Source of the DNA: an uncultured Oscillospiraceae bacterium
Lineage (GTDB): Bacteria; Bacillota; Clostridia; Oscillospirales; Ruminococcaceae
Assembly: GCA_910578755.1 (NCBI GenBank)
Contig: CAJTSZ010000068.1
Span: 1-12,304, forward strand
Direction of reading: 5' to 3'
Length of the DNA stretch: 12,304 bases
Under the pieces are notes generated by a model. That model was given only the letters and a program-made list of their open reading frames with translations, did not search any database and was not told the DNA's origin. The translations under genes and the position numbers were made by a program. Positions 1-6,848 of the stretch are shown here, in pieces (the first letter of the stretch is position 1; the number at the start of each line of letters is the position of its first letter).

Positions 1-1729
1 TTACGTTAGCTTTGCCGTTTTTGGCGTTGCTTACTGCTTTTTTAGCGTCGCCGCTGATTTTTGCCGCACTTACTGCGCCACCTGCTCCAACATTAGCAGA
101 TGGTGCGTTTGCTGGGGTGGAGCTGCTGCTGCCGGAAGAGGAGGAACCGCTGTTGCTGGAGCCGTTGTTGTCGCCGCCTGGGTTTTCGTTGCCGCCTTCG
201 TCTTTTTTCTCACCAACTACTGCTTTGGCAGTTTTGATATTGCCATCTTTATCTGTTGCTGTTACAGTAATGGTGTATTCGTACTGGTCAGGAAGTGCTA
301 CTTCAAGGTTCAGTGTTGCTTCTTTGGTAACTGTAATTTTACCCTCTGCAAAACCATCACCAGTAATTGTACCATTTACATTAGCGCCGCCAGCTGTAGG
401 CACTGCAACAGCAGTAACTGCAGCCTCACCAGTACCTGTCAAGGTAATTGTGCTGGTATAGGTGTTGGTTTCTTCCTGTTTTTCTGGTTTAGTCATTGAA
501 ACTGCAATAGCGCCTGTTTCTGGTGCTTCTGCTGGTTCAACAGTAATTTTTTGTGTCAGTGTTGTTTCGTCTGTAGTACCTTTAACATTCAGTGTTACTG
601 TGTACTGGCCTTCTGCAGCTTTTTCAGGAAGGGTTACTTTAAATGTAACATTCCCTGTCTGTCCTGCATCTACTGCAACTGGGCTGCCTGTAATTGCAAG
701 AGCGTTAGCAACTTCTTTTTCATCAGGGCCTGTTACAGTACCTTCAACTGTAACTCCTTCTACTTTCTCTTCTGTTTTGTTTTCTACTGTAACAGTACCT
801 TCGTATGTTTTTTCATCGAAAGCAGAAATTGTGGCAGTTACTTTTTTATCTCCTACTGGTGGTTCTACTTCTTTACCAGGAATGGTTACAGTTGCTGGTG
901 TTACTGTTACTGCATTCCCATCAACTGTAATTGCTGCTGTAACGGTATAGTTCTTAGCCTCAGCAGTTTCATTTTCAGGGCAAGTTACTGTAAATGTCAG
1001 CTCTTTTGTAGAAGCTTTGTCGGCAGCAGCATCTAAGCTAACATCACTATTGTTTGTCCAATCAGCAGGTGTAATTACAACACCTGTATCTGGTGTTACT
1101 GTTACATTAACATTAGCAGTTTTTGCTGTTTTGATTTCGTTTGTCAATGTAATTTTACCTGTAGCTACTCTCTGTTCGTTAGGCTGGCCAACTTCCATGG
1201 TAGCGGTAACTTCGCCGGTTTCTTCTGGCGGTGTTGCTTCTTCAACAGTAATTGTTGCTGTTACTGCTTGTAGTGCACTGATACCATCTGGTGTTCCTGT
1301 TAACTCTACTGTGTAATCACCAGCTGCGGCACCTTCAGGAAGGGTTACTGTAACTTCAGCTGTCTTTGTACCATCTGTTTCGCCAGCTTTAGCTGGTACT
1401 TCAAGTTTATCGTTTTCTTGTGCAATACCCGCAATTCCAACTGTTGCGCCATTTACAGAATTGCTTTCAGCATCTTTTACAACCCCAGTAACTGCAACCT
1501 GTGCAGCGGTATCACCATCGTTTGTCAATGTAAGAGTAGCAGTGTATGTACCCTCGCTTCCTGTAAATTCACCAAGGGTAGCAGTTACATTACCATCTTG
1601 TAACGCTGCCACCATAATGTCCCCATTAGGTACTGTGACATTGGTGTCTGCAAAGGCGGTAACAGCCATGGAAGCCAGCATAGCAGTTACCAAAAGAATG
1701 GACAATAATTTTTTCATTCTCATTCTCAT
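1..1729 (-). CDS. Secreted Ig-like repeat surface protein (C-terminus beyond window)
   Basis: An open frame enters from the left edge and gives 576 residues. Of the nearby in-frame ATGs at 1729, 1723 and 1717, the first is best placed, 10 nt after AAAGGAG at 1740-1746. Residues 1-27 form a signal peptide: basic start, hydrophobic core, AFA before Asp28. Residues about 30-163, 171-284, 295-398 and 404-504 look like four successive Ig-like beta-sandwich modules, rich in Thr, Val, Ala and Glu, with recurring patterns such as TLPEGAAAGDYTV and TLPEKAAEGQYTV, joined by Pro/Glu linkers (EEATPPEETGE, EPAEAPETGA). A Gly/Ser/Asn linker follows at about 510-545, then the start of another region (SAAKISGDAKKAVSNAKNG) that runs off the window. 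The protein is probably displayed at the cell surface; the anchor is not visible. Codons favour A/T endings, unlike the C-ending bias of dpaA and spoIID. Function is not recognised; an adhesin or matrix role is only inference. Confidence 0.85.
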   Translation of the reverse strand, partial: MRMRMKKLLSILLVTAMLASMAVTAFADTNVTVPNGDIMVAALQDGNVTATLGEFTGSEGTYTATLTLTNDGDTAAQVAVTGVVKDAESNSVNGATVGIAGIAQENDKLEVPAKAGETDGTKTAEVTVTLPEGAAAGDYTVELTGTPDGISALQAVTATITVEEATPPEETGEVTATMEVGQPNEQRVATGKITLTNEIKTAKTANVNVTVTPDTGVVITPADWTNNSDVSLDAAADKASTKELTFTVTCPENETAEAKNYTVTAAITVDGNAVTVTPATVTIPGKEVEPPVGDKKVTATISAFDEKTYEGTVTVENKTEEKVEGVTVEGTVTGPDEKEVANALAITGSPVAVDAGQTGNVTFKVTLPEKAAEGQYTVTLNVKGTTDETTLTQKITVEPAEAPETGAIAVSMTKPEKQEETNTYTSTITLTGTGEAAVTAVAVPTAGGANVNGTITGDGFAEGKITVTKEATLNLEVALPDQYEYTITVTATDKDGNIKTAKAVVGEKKDEGGNENPGGDNNGSSNSGSSSSGSSSSTPANAPSANVGAGGAVSAAKISGDAKKAVSNAKNGKANV

Positions 1730-1750
1730 TGTAATCAGTCTCCTTTTTCC

Positions 1751-1770
1751 TCCCCCCAGGTTTAGGGGGA
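1751..1770 (-). promoter_or_regulatory. Hairpin just upstream of the surface-gene ribosome binding site
   Basis: TCCCCC at 1751-1756 pairs with GGGGGA at 1765-1770 around an 8-nt loop. In the minus-strand mRNA this stem ends four nucleotides before AAAGGAG (1740-1746). It could affect access to the ribosome binding site; that is inference. Confidence 0.45.
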
Positions 1771-1773
1771 ATT

Positions 1774-1851
1774 ATTCTAATTTCTTGCAGAAATTAGAAT
1801 AGCCTTAAGGCTATTCTAATTTCTTGCAGAAATTAGAATAGCCTTAAGGCT
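1774..1851. repeat. Two tandem copies of a 39-bp double palindrome
   Basis: Copy 1 is 1774-1812 and copy 2 is 1813-1851, identical base for base; a third copy is broken off after ATTCT at 1852-1856. Each unit holds an 11-bp inverted repeat (ATTCTAATTTC, loop TTGCA, GAAATTAGAAT) followed by the dyad AGCCTTAAGGCT. The arms are shared: the right arm of copy 1 can pair with its own left arm, or with the left arm of copy 2 as a 15-bp stem (1790-1804 with 1809-1823) around TTAA. The repeat lies in the transcribed leader of the surface-protein gene, so it gives alternative RNA structures and a site where copy number could change by slippage or recombination. Confidence 0.9.
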
Positions 1852-1864
1852 ATTCTTACTACAT

Positions 1865-1911
1865 GGGTAAAGGTTGTTTTTTGTTGGCTTACCAAAAAAC
1901 GCAGTTTACCC
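1865..1911 (-). promoter_or_regulatory. Leader hairpin A with 9-nt loop
   Basis: GGGTAAA (1865-1871) pairs with TTTACCC (1905-1911). After a 4x4 internal loop, GTTTTTTG (1876-1883) pairs with CAAAAAAC (1893-1900). The closing loop on the minus strand reads GTAAGCCAA. The loop is nearly identical to that of hairpin B at 1933-1959 while the stems are unrelated in sequence, which suggests the loop is what matters. I do not recognise a known riboswitch. Confidence 0.6.
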
Positions 1912-1932
1912 TATTTTGTATGGCAACAAATG

Positions 1933-1959
1933 TTTTCCCTGTTGGCTTCCCAGGGAAAA
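1933..1959 (-). promoter_or_regulatory. Leader hairpin B with matching 9-nt loop
   Basis: TTTTCCCTG (1933-1941) and CAGGGAAAA (1951-1959) form a perfect 9-bp stem. The minus-strand loop reads GGAAGCCAA, differing at one position from the GTAAGCCAA loop of hairpin A. It lies about 15 nt after the predicted transcription start of the surface-protein gene. Confidence 0.6.
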
Positions 1960-1980
1960 ATTCATTACCTTACATATTAA

Positions 1981-2008
1981 AGTATATTTCTTTCACAGAA
2001 AAAGTCAA
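1981..2008 (-). promoter_or_regulatory. Sigma-A type promoter of the surface-protein gene
   Basis: On the minus strand TTGACT (2003-2008) is separated by 16 nt from TATACT (1981-1986). Both boxes are close to the housekeeping consensus and the spacing is near normal. Transcription would start near 1974, giving a leader of about 245 nt. Confidence 0.65.
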
Positions 2009-2108
2009 TACATTTTCCGGGTTTTCTTTTTTTTATTACAAAATATCCAGCTTTTCCACCGTAAGGCAGAGGCAGCGCTGCCGTTGTAGCGGGGCCTGGG
2101 GCGCGGGG

Positions 2109-2137
2109 AACAAAAAAAGAGCCATTCTCATAGGATA
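2109..2137 (+). promoter_or_regulatory. Candidate sigma-K/sigma-E type promoter of dpaAB
   Basis: AAC at 2109-2111 is followed after 17 nt by CATAGGATA at 2129-2137. This fits the mother-cell pattern of an AC-type -35 and CATANNNTA -10. In Bacillus subtilis the orthologous spoVF operon is a sigma-K target, so the site agrees with the genes below it. The match is short and not tested. Confidence 0.45.
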
Positions 2138-2225
2138 GGTTACAGATTTGCCCGTTTTTATCTGTTTATCTGCTCCCAAGGCTGCGGCCCCGCCCGCCTT
2201 GAGGTTTGAATGGAGGTAATGCTTT

Positions 2226-3107
2226 TTGGAGAAGCACAAATTAAAACGATTTGCCGTTGTTGGCGGAGACCTGCGCCAAATTTCACTGGCAAACCACCTG
2301 GCTCAATCCGGTTTTTCTGTCACTGCCCTGGGTTTTGACGACAGTTCCCCCTTTTCCCCCCTGGTTACAGTGGCCCAGCACCCCCACTGTTTAAGTTCCA
2401 TGGATGTGGTAATTTTTCCCCTTCCTGTAACCTCTGAACCCAACATTGTAAACGCCCCCTTTTTCCAAGAACCCCTGCCTTTAGACCAATGCCTGCGGCG
2501 TATCCCCCACAAGGCCGCTGTGTTTGGTGGCAAAATTTCCCCCCAGGAAGCGGCAGTGGCCCAAGGGCTTGGCCTTGCTATGGAGGATTACCTGCACCGG
2601 GAAGAAATGGCGGTTTTAAACGCTGTTCCCACTGCGGAAGGCGCTATAGAACTGGCCATGAACGAGCTGCCTGTTACCCTTTGGCGCTCCCGCTGCTTAA
2701 TCACCGGCTTTGGCCGCGTTGGCAAAGTGCTGGCGCCCATGCTGCTGGCTTTGGGCGCACAAGTCACAGTCGCCGCCCGCAAAGAGGCTGACCTTGCATG
2801 GGCCAAGGTAATTGGCTGCCAAACGGCGCGCTTAAAGAACCTGGCGCAGGCCGCCAAGGGGCAGGATGTTATTTACAACACCGTCCCCTCCCTGTTGTTT
2901 AACGAAGAAACCCTGAAATACTTGGAACCCTCTTGCCTGCTGATCGACCTTGCCTCCAAACCTGGCGGGGTTGATATGGAAGCGGCAAAAAATTTAGGGA
3001 TACGCACCATATGGGCTCTTTCCATCCCTGGGAAGGTAGCGCCTATTACCGCCGCTGATATTATTAAGGATACCATTTTAAATATGCTGGAGGAAAGGAG
3101 TAAATAA
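2226..3107 (+). CDS. dpaA: Dipicolinate synthase subunit A
   Basis: This 293-aa protein is the dehydrogenase-like subunit of dipicolinate synthase. With DpaB it turns the dihydrodipicolinate-pathway intermediate of lysine synthesis into dipicolinic acid in the mother cell; the acid fills the spore core with calcium and gives heat resistance. Residues 8-18 (RFAVVGGDLRQ) form an N-terminal Rossmann-type start, and residues 156-171 hold the dinucleotide loop LITGFGRVGK. The stretch GLAMEDYLHREEMAVLNAVP is typical of the family, and length is normal. The start is TTG at 2226: GGAGG at 2212-2216 lies 9 nt before it. The ATG at 2219 is in another frame. dpaB begins 3 nt after the stop, so the two are co-transcribed. 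No lesion is seen. Confidence 0.95.
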   Translation: MEKHKLKRFAVVGGDLRQISLANHLAQSGFSVTALGFDDSSPFSPLVTVAQHPHCLSSMDVVIFPLPVTSEPNIVNAPFFQEPLPLDQCLRRIPHKAAVFGGKISPQEAAVAQGLGLAMEDYLHREEMAVLNAVPTAEGAIELAMNELPVTLWRSRCLITGFGRVGKVLAPMLLALGAQVTVAARKEADLAWAKVIGCQTARLKNLAQAAKGQDVIYNTVPSLLFNEETLKYLEPSCLLIDLASKPGGVDMEAAKNLGIRTIWALSIPGKVAPITAADIIKDTILNMLEERSK

Positions 3108-3110
3108 CTT

Positions 3111-3686
3111 ATGAATAAAACACGCATTGGGTACGCCCTTACTGGGTCCTTTTGTACATTTAGCCAAACCATGGAGCAGCTGCGCCAGCTTGCGGCGCAG
3201 GAATGGGATATTTTCCCTATTATGTCCTTTAACGCCTACAACACCGACACCCGCTTTGGCAAAGCCGCCGGTTTTATTGAAGAAATGGAACAGCTCAGCG
3301 GCAAAACCGTAATACATACCATTGACCAGGCGGAGCCCATTGGCCCGCAAAAACTCCTTGATGTGCTGGTGGTTGCACCCTGCACCGGCAACACCCTGGG
3401 CAAGCTTGCCAATGGCATTACGGATACGCCTGTAACACTGGCGGTAAAATCCCACCTGCGCAATGGGCGCCCTGTGGTTTTAGCGGTTTCCACCAACGAC
3501 GCCCTCAGCAATTCCGCCAAAAACATTGGCGCTTTAATGAACAACCGCAACATTTATTTTGTACCTATGGGTCAGGACAGCTGTAACGGCAAGCCAACCT
3601 CTGTGGTGGCGGATTTTTCCCAGCTGATTCCTGCGGTACGCAGCGCTTTGGAGGGCAGGCAGATTCAGCCAATCCTGCGGGTTTAG
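3111..3686 (+). CDS. dpaB: Dipicolinate synthase subunit B
   Basis: This 191-aa protein belongs to the flavoprotein (phosphopantothenoylcysteine-decarboxylase-like) family and is the second subunit of dipicolinate synthase (SpoVFB). TGSFCT at residues 11-16 and VVAPCTGNTLGKLANGITD near 87-105 are the family's flavin-binding type motifs. The ATG follows AAAGGAG (3094-3100) with a 10-nt spacer, and the gap to the dpaA stop is 3 nt, so translation is probably coupled. In Bacillus the pair is followed by lysine-pathway genes (asd, dapG, dapA); here it is followed by a hairpin and a gene on the other strand, so dpaAB stands as a two-gene operon. The reading frame is intact and of normal length. 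Confidence 0.95.
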   Translation: MNKTRIGYALTGSFCTFSQTMEQLRQLAAQEWDIFPIMSFNAYNTDTRFGKAAGFIEEMEQLSGKTVIHTIDQAEPIGPQKLLDVLVVAPCTGNTLGKLANGITDTPVTLAVKSHLRNGRPVVLAVSTNDALSNSAKNIGALMNNRNIYFVPMGQDSCNGKPTSVVADFSQLIPAVRSALEGRQIQPILRV

Positions 3687-3693
3687 GCGAAAA

Positions 3694-3731
3694 GCCCCCG
3701 CCCCTTTCTTTCAAAAGAAAGGGGCGGGGGC
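3694..3731 (-). terminator. Long GC-rich terminator between convergent dpaB and nfo
   Basis: An 18-bp perfect inverted repeat (3694-3711 with 3714-3731) lies 7 nt after the dpaB stop. On the minus strand it is followed by TTTT, so it fits best as the terminator of nfo. It could stop dpaAB transcripts too, but lacks a T-run on that side. Confidence 0.75.
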
Positions 3732-3811
3732 GGGGCCGCAAAGGCCCAGAGATACCTGTGTACTTTTAAAAGAATGGGCCCAGTTTAGAGGTGGAACCCC
3801 CAAAAACTTCC

Positions 3812-4651
3812 TTAAGCTTCCCCATGAAAGCACCCTCGCAAAAGGGCAATTTCGTGGGCGTAGCCGCTTAGGTCGTTGGGCGTTTCCAAACAAACTGGCC
3901 GCCCTTGGAGCTTGGGATGGTTTATTACATTTGCCAAGGCCTCCAAGCCAATATGCCCTTCCCCTATTTTGGCGTGCCTGTCCTTGTGGCTGCCGCAGGG
4001 GTTCAGGCTGTCGTTTAAATGGATGGCTTTCAACCGGCCCAGGCCCACAACGCGGTCGAACCCCTCTATAACGCCGTTTAAGTTATGAACAATATCATAC
4101 CCCGCATCGTGGATATGGCAGGTGTCCAGGCAGACGCCCACCTTGTCCTTTAATTCCACCCTATCTATAATCTGTCGCAGTTCCTCAAAGGTGCCGCCAA
4201 CCTCTGTGCCTTTTCCGGCCATGGTTTCCAGCAGAACGGTGGTTTGCTGCTCCGGTTTTAAAATTTTGTTCAGCAGCTCCGCTATCATTTCTATGCCGGC
4301 CTGGGCACCCTGGCCCACATGGCAGCCAGGGTGGAAATTGTACAGGTTGCCTGGCAGGTATTCCATGCGGGCAAGGTCATCCGCCATGGTTTGCAGGGCA
4401 AATTCCCGGGTATGTTCCTCCTTGGAGCAAGCATTGAGAGTGTAAGGCGCGTGGGCTACAAAAACGCCCATGCCCTGCTCCCGGGACATGGAAAGAAAAG
4501 CAGCCACATCCTTGGGGTCTATGGCTTTGGCCCGGCTTCCCCGGGGGTTCCTGGTGAAAAATTGGAAAGTATTGGCGTTAATTTTCAGCGCGTCTTCTGC
4601 CATGGCAGCAAAACCCTTGGCAGAAGAAAGATGGCAGCCAATAAAAAGCAT
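3812..4651 (-). CDS. nfo: Endonuclease IV (apurinic/apyrimidinic endonuclease)
   Basis: This 279-aa TIM-barrel enzyme cuts DNA 5' of abasic sites and removes 3' blocking groups in base excision repair, using three zinc ions. All nine metal ligands known from E. coli Nfo have matching residues here: H67 (VAHAPY), H107 (NFHPG), E142 (LLETMAGKGTE), D176 and H179 (CLDTCHIHDAGYD), H211 (HLNDS), D224 and H226 (KDRHAKIGEGHIG) and E256 (CLETP). Length is normal. The ATG is 7-8 nt after GGAGGAG. The gene follows the methyltransferase with a 40-nt gap and probably shares its transcript. In spore formers Nfo family enzymes help repair DNA during outgrowth, which suits the spore genes next to it, though that link is inference. 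Confidence 0.96.
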   Translation of the reverse strand: MLFIGCHLSSAKGFAAMAEDALKINANTFQFFTRNPRGSRAKAIDPKDVAAFLSMSREQGMGVFVAHAPYTLNACSKEEHTREFALQTMADDLARMEYLPGNLYNFHPGCHVGQGAQAGIEMIAELLNKILKPEQQTTVLLETMAGKGTEVGGTFEELRQIIDRVELKDKVGVCLDTCHIHDAGYDIVHNLNGVIEGFDRVVGLGRLKAIHLNDSLNPCGSHKDRHAKIGEGHIGLEALANVINHPKLQGRPVCLETPNDLSGYAHEIALLRGCFHGEA

Positions 4652-4691
4652 CTTTTACTCCTCCTTATATGCTCCGCCGGACAACCGGCAC

Positions 4692-5420
4692 TTACTTTTT
4701 TCGTGCAGCCACAAGCAGCATCATGGGGCGGCGCATTTCGTCCTTCATTCCAGGCAGCTCCATCATACTTTCCGGCGGCTGGGGCTCCACTACGGCCCGC
4801 AGCTGAAAACCTGCGGCAAGTAACCCGTTTAAGTAGGTTGTTATGGTACGGTGGTATTTTGTTACCGGTTCCCCTAAAAAAATTGCCTGCCGCTGCCCTT
4901 CATAGTAGTAATTATCCACCGGGAAGTGGAGAATCTCCCCACTGGGGCCATAGTGCCAATCCTGGCTGCCGTAGGCGGTAAACACTGGGTGTTCCATAGA
5001 AAAAATAAAATCCCCCTCCGGCTTTAAACAGTTTTTCACCTTTTCCACCAGGGCCGTAAAGTCCTGCACATAATGAATGGCCAGGGAGCTGAGGACAAGG
5101 TCAAAACTGTGGGGCGGAAAGGAAATATCCTCCATGGGGCATTGCTGGTAACAAATGGATGGGCTGGTGGTGCTGCGGGCCCGTTCCAGCATTTTTTCTG
5201 AAAGATCCACCCCGGTCACTTGGGCAGCGCCCTGTTCCACGGCGTACTGGCAGTGCCAGCCAAAGCCACAGCCTAAGTCCAGCACGGCTTTTCCGGAAAA
5301 GTTTGGAAACAGCTTTTTTAACTCCGGCCATTCGCCGGCGCCTTGCAGGCCATACTTGGAACGGCCCATTTCACTGTATTTTTCAAAAAATATAGGGTCA
5401 TCATATTTATTTTCTTTCAT
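4692..5420 (-). CDS. Class I SAM-dependent methyltransferase
   Basis: This 242-aa protein has the seven-strand Rossmann methyltransferase fold. Motif I VLDLGCGFGWH is at residues 46-56, the acidic end of strand 2 is in VTGVDLSEKMLERA, and the motif IV region is FDLVLSSLAIHYV, followed by LKPEGDFIFSMEHP. It resembles UbiE/BioC-like small-molecule methyltransferases; the substrate is unknown. The frame is open up to 5606, but the start chosen is ATG at 5420, because AAGGAG at 5427-5432 lies 6 nt upstream and because the extra upstream residues are basic, low in similarity and overlap the spoIID leader. It is the first gene of a likely two-gene unit with nfo. No clear sigma-A promoter is visible upstream. 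Confidence 0.9.
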   Translation of the reverse strand: MKENKYDDPIFFEKYSEMGRSKYGLQGAGEWPELKKLFPNFSGKAVLDLGCGFGWHCQYAVEQGAAQVTGVDLSEKMLERARSTTSPSICYQQCPMEDISFPPHSFDLVLSSLAIHYVQDFTALVEKVKNCLKPEGDFIFSMEHPVFTAYGSQDWHYGPSGEILHFPVDNYYYEGQRQAIFLGEPVTKYHRTITTYLNGLLAAGFQLRAVVEPQPPESMMELPGMKDEMRRPMMLLVAARKK

Positions 5421-5486
5421 TTTTTTCTCCTTACCATTACACGCCTGCCAGCGCCCTAAACGGCGGCGGGCGGCGTTTTTGATTAT

Positions 5487-5516
5487 GGGCCCCAGCAGTG
5501 CTCTCCGCTGGGGCCC
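5487..5516. other. GC-rich hairpin between divergent genes
   Basis: GGGCCCCAGC (5487-5496) and GCTGGGGCCC (5507-5516) form a perfect 10-bp stem around a 10-nt loop. Neither side has a T-run, so this is not a standard intrinsic terminator. It lies between the divergent methyltransferase and spoIID starts, and each half is itself nearly palindromic, so it may be an operator or a remnant. Confidence 0.5.
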
Positions 5517-5588
5517 TATCATCATACCGGAAAAAGCGGTGGTTTTCAACCCTATTCCCCTACGGAATGCCATTATTTTGGGCGGACG

Positions 5589-5596
5589 CATACAAC
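5589..5596 (+). promoter_or_regulatory. Candidate sigma-E -10 element for spoIID
   Basis: CATACAAC matches the sigma-E -10 pattern CATACAAT at seven of eight positions and lies 54 nt before the chosen GTG. spoIID is a sigma-E regulon gene in Bacillus and Clostridia. The -35 region is a poor match, so confidence is low. Confidence 0.3.
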
Positions 5597-5650
5597 AGGC
5601 GGACATGGCATATACCTGAAATGACCATATTTCAGAAAAGGGGAATTTTT

Positions 5651-6742
5651 GTGCGCTTTTATGCTGTAATAATTACCGTTTTTGCTGTTTTTTTAATTGT
5701 ACTGCCTCTGCTGTGGCAAACGCCCGCCCCGCCCGTTGTACAGGAGGAGGAAACCGCGCCCCAAAAAGAAAATACTGAGGAAGTAAAAACAGACGAAGCC
5801 GCCGCCCAGTGGGTACAGCCCCTACTTCCTGAAGAAACGCCCTCCCCCGCTGCTGCCCTGCCTACTGTGGAGGAACCCTTGGACACCGGTTTCCGCATTT
5901 TGGACGAAAGCACCGGGGTAATCCACGAAATTTCTGTTCAGGACTACGTGCGCGGCGCCGTTTGCTCTGAAATGCCCAGCACCTTCCACACCGAGGCTTT
6001 AAAGGCCCAGGCGGTAAGCGCCCATACCTACGCCTTAAATTTAAAAAAGCAGCAGGCCCAAAACCCCAACCCCAGCCTGCAAGGCGCGGATTTTAAGGCG
6101 GACCCTTCCAACTGGAGAGGTTACGTTACTGAGGAGCAGGCCAGGGAACGCTTTGGCGACCAGTTTGACCAGCATTGGGAAAAAATATGCACCGCTGTGG
6201 ATGCCGTGTACAACCAGCTGCTGCTTTACGAGGATGAGCCCATTGCCGCCGCCTACCATGCCATCAGCAATGGTACAACAGAGGGCTCGGAAAACGTATG
6301 GGGAAGGCACCTGCCCTACTTGCAGCCTGTCCGCAGCGATGGGGACCTGCTGGCCCCCGGGTACGAAAAACAACAAATTTATACCGCAGAAGAAATGCAA
6401 AAAACCATTTTGTCCGCCTTCCCCCAGGCGGTTTTGGGTGAGGACCCTGGGGAGTGGCTTATTATTACGCAGCGTTCCCCCTCCGGTTATGTAACCGCCA
6501 TGGAAATTGGCGGCGTTCCTGTAACCGGGCTGGAGTTTCGCTCGGCTCTGGGGTTGCGCTCCTCTGATTTTACCGCGGAACAAAACGGCGGCGTTTTTAC
6601 TGTTACTACTGCCGGTTACGGCCATGGCGTAGGGCTGAGCCAATACGGGGCCGATTACATGGCCCGCCAGGGCAGCAGCTACCAGGAAATTTTAGCCCAC
6701 TACTACCAAGGTTCTCAGTTAGTTCAAGTGGCCAACCAATAA
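5651..6742 (+). CDS. spoIID: Stage II sporulation protein D, lytic transglycosylase
   Basis: SpoIID is the peptidoglycan lytic transglycosylase of the mother-cell engulfment complex with SpoIIM and SpoIIP. The 363-aa product has one membrane anchor at residues 4-22 (FYAVIITVFAVFLIVLPLL), an acidic and proline-rich linker at about 24-76, then the SpoIID domain to the end. The SEMPSTFH motif holds Glu107, the likely catalytic acid. YHAISNGTTEGSENVWG and the C-terminal GYGHGVGLSQYGA are family signatures. The start is GTG at 5651, 7 nt after AAAAGGGG; an in-frame ATG at 5621 has no ribosome binding site and would add hydrophilic residues before the anchor. spoIIM and spoIIP are not in the window. 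The linker seems longer than usual; the rest is normal. Confidence 0.93.
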   Translation: MRFYAVIITVFAVFLIVLPLLWQTPAPPVVQEEETAPQKENTEEVKTDEAAAQWVQPLLPEETPSPAAALPTVEEPLDTGFRILDESTGVIHEISVQDYVRGAVCSEMPSTFHTEALKAQAVSAHTYALNLKKQQAQNPNPSLQGADFKADPSNWRGYVTEEQARERFGDQFDQHWEKICTAVDAVYNQLLLYEDEPIAAAYHAISNGTTEGSENVWGRHLPYLQPVRSDGDLLAPGYEKQQIYTAEEMQKTILSAFPQAVLGEDPGEWLIITQRSPSGYVTAMEIGGVPVTGLEFRSALGLRSSDFTAEQNGGVFTVTTAGYGHGVGLSQYGADYMARQGSSYQEILAHYYQGSQLVQVANQ

Positions 6743-6767
6743 AATACAAATTTAACCTATTGTATTT
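6742..6767 (+). terminator. Weak AT-rich hairpin after spoIID
   Basis: AAATACAA (6742-6749) and TTGTATTT (6760-6767) form an 8-bp stem that begins in the spoIID stop codon; GTTCATTTT follows. It may be a weak terminator. Confidence 0.35.
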
Positions 6768-6781
6768 GTTCATTTTGCTAT

Positions 6782-6810
6782 TTGTGTTCCAATGTAAAAT
6801 ACCTTATAAT
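6782..6810 (+). promoter_or_regulatory. Sigma-A type promoter of the 96-aa protein gene
   Basis: TTGTGT (6782-6787) and a perfect TATAAT (6805-6810) are 17 nt apart. Transcription would start near 6817, about 32 nt before the ATG at 6849. Confidence 0.6.
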
Positions 6811-6848
6811 AAGAATGGGTATATACTTTGGTTAAAAGGAGAATAAAA

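Larger units (their letters stand above)
1730..2225. other. Intergenic region between divergent surface-protein and dpaA genes
   Basis: This 496-nt stretch has no convincing gene. On the minus strand it holds the promoter and a structured leader of about 245 nt for the surface-protein gene. On the plus strand it holds the candidate sporulation promoter and ribosome binding site of dpaA. A 12-bp perfect dyad GGCAGCGCTGCC lies at 2071-2082 between the two promoters and could be an operator, but nothing else supports that. Short open frames here have no ribosome binding site and cross the hairpins. Confidence 0.7.

Noticed and set aside
12..1602. Several open plus-strand frames opposite the surface-protein gene
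   Set aside because: They have no ribosome binding sites and are low-complexity mirror images of the Thr/Val/Ala/Glu codons of the minus-strand gene.
1774..1856. Possible CRISPR array
   Set aside because: The 39-bp units are directly adjacent with no spacers, and no cas genes are present.
5421..5606. Longer methyltransferase with 62 more N-terminal residues
   Set aside because: A well-placed AAGGAG precedes the ATG at 5420, and the extension crosses the GC hairpin and the spoIID upstream region.
5621..5650. Upstream ATG for SpoIID
   Set aside because: It has no ribosome binding site, while GTG 5651 has AAAAGGGG at 7 nt and puts the membrane anchor at the N-terminus.
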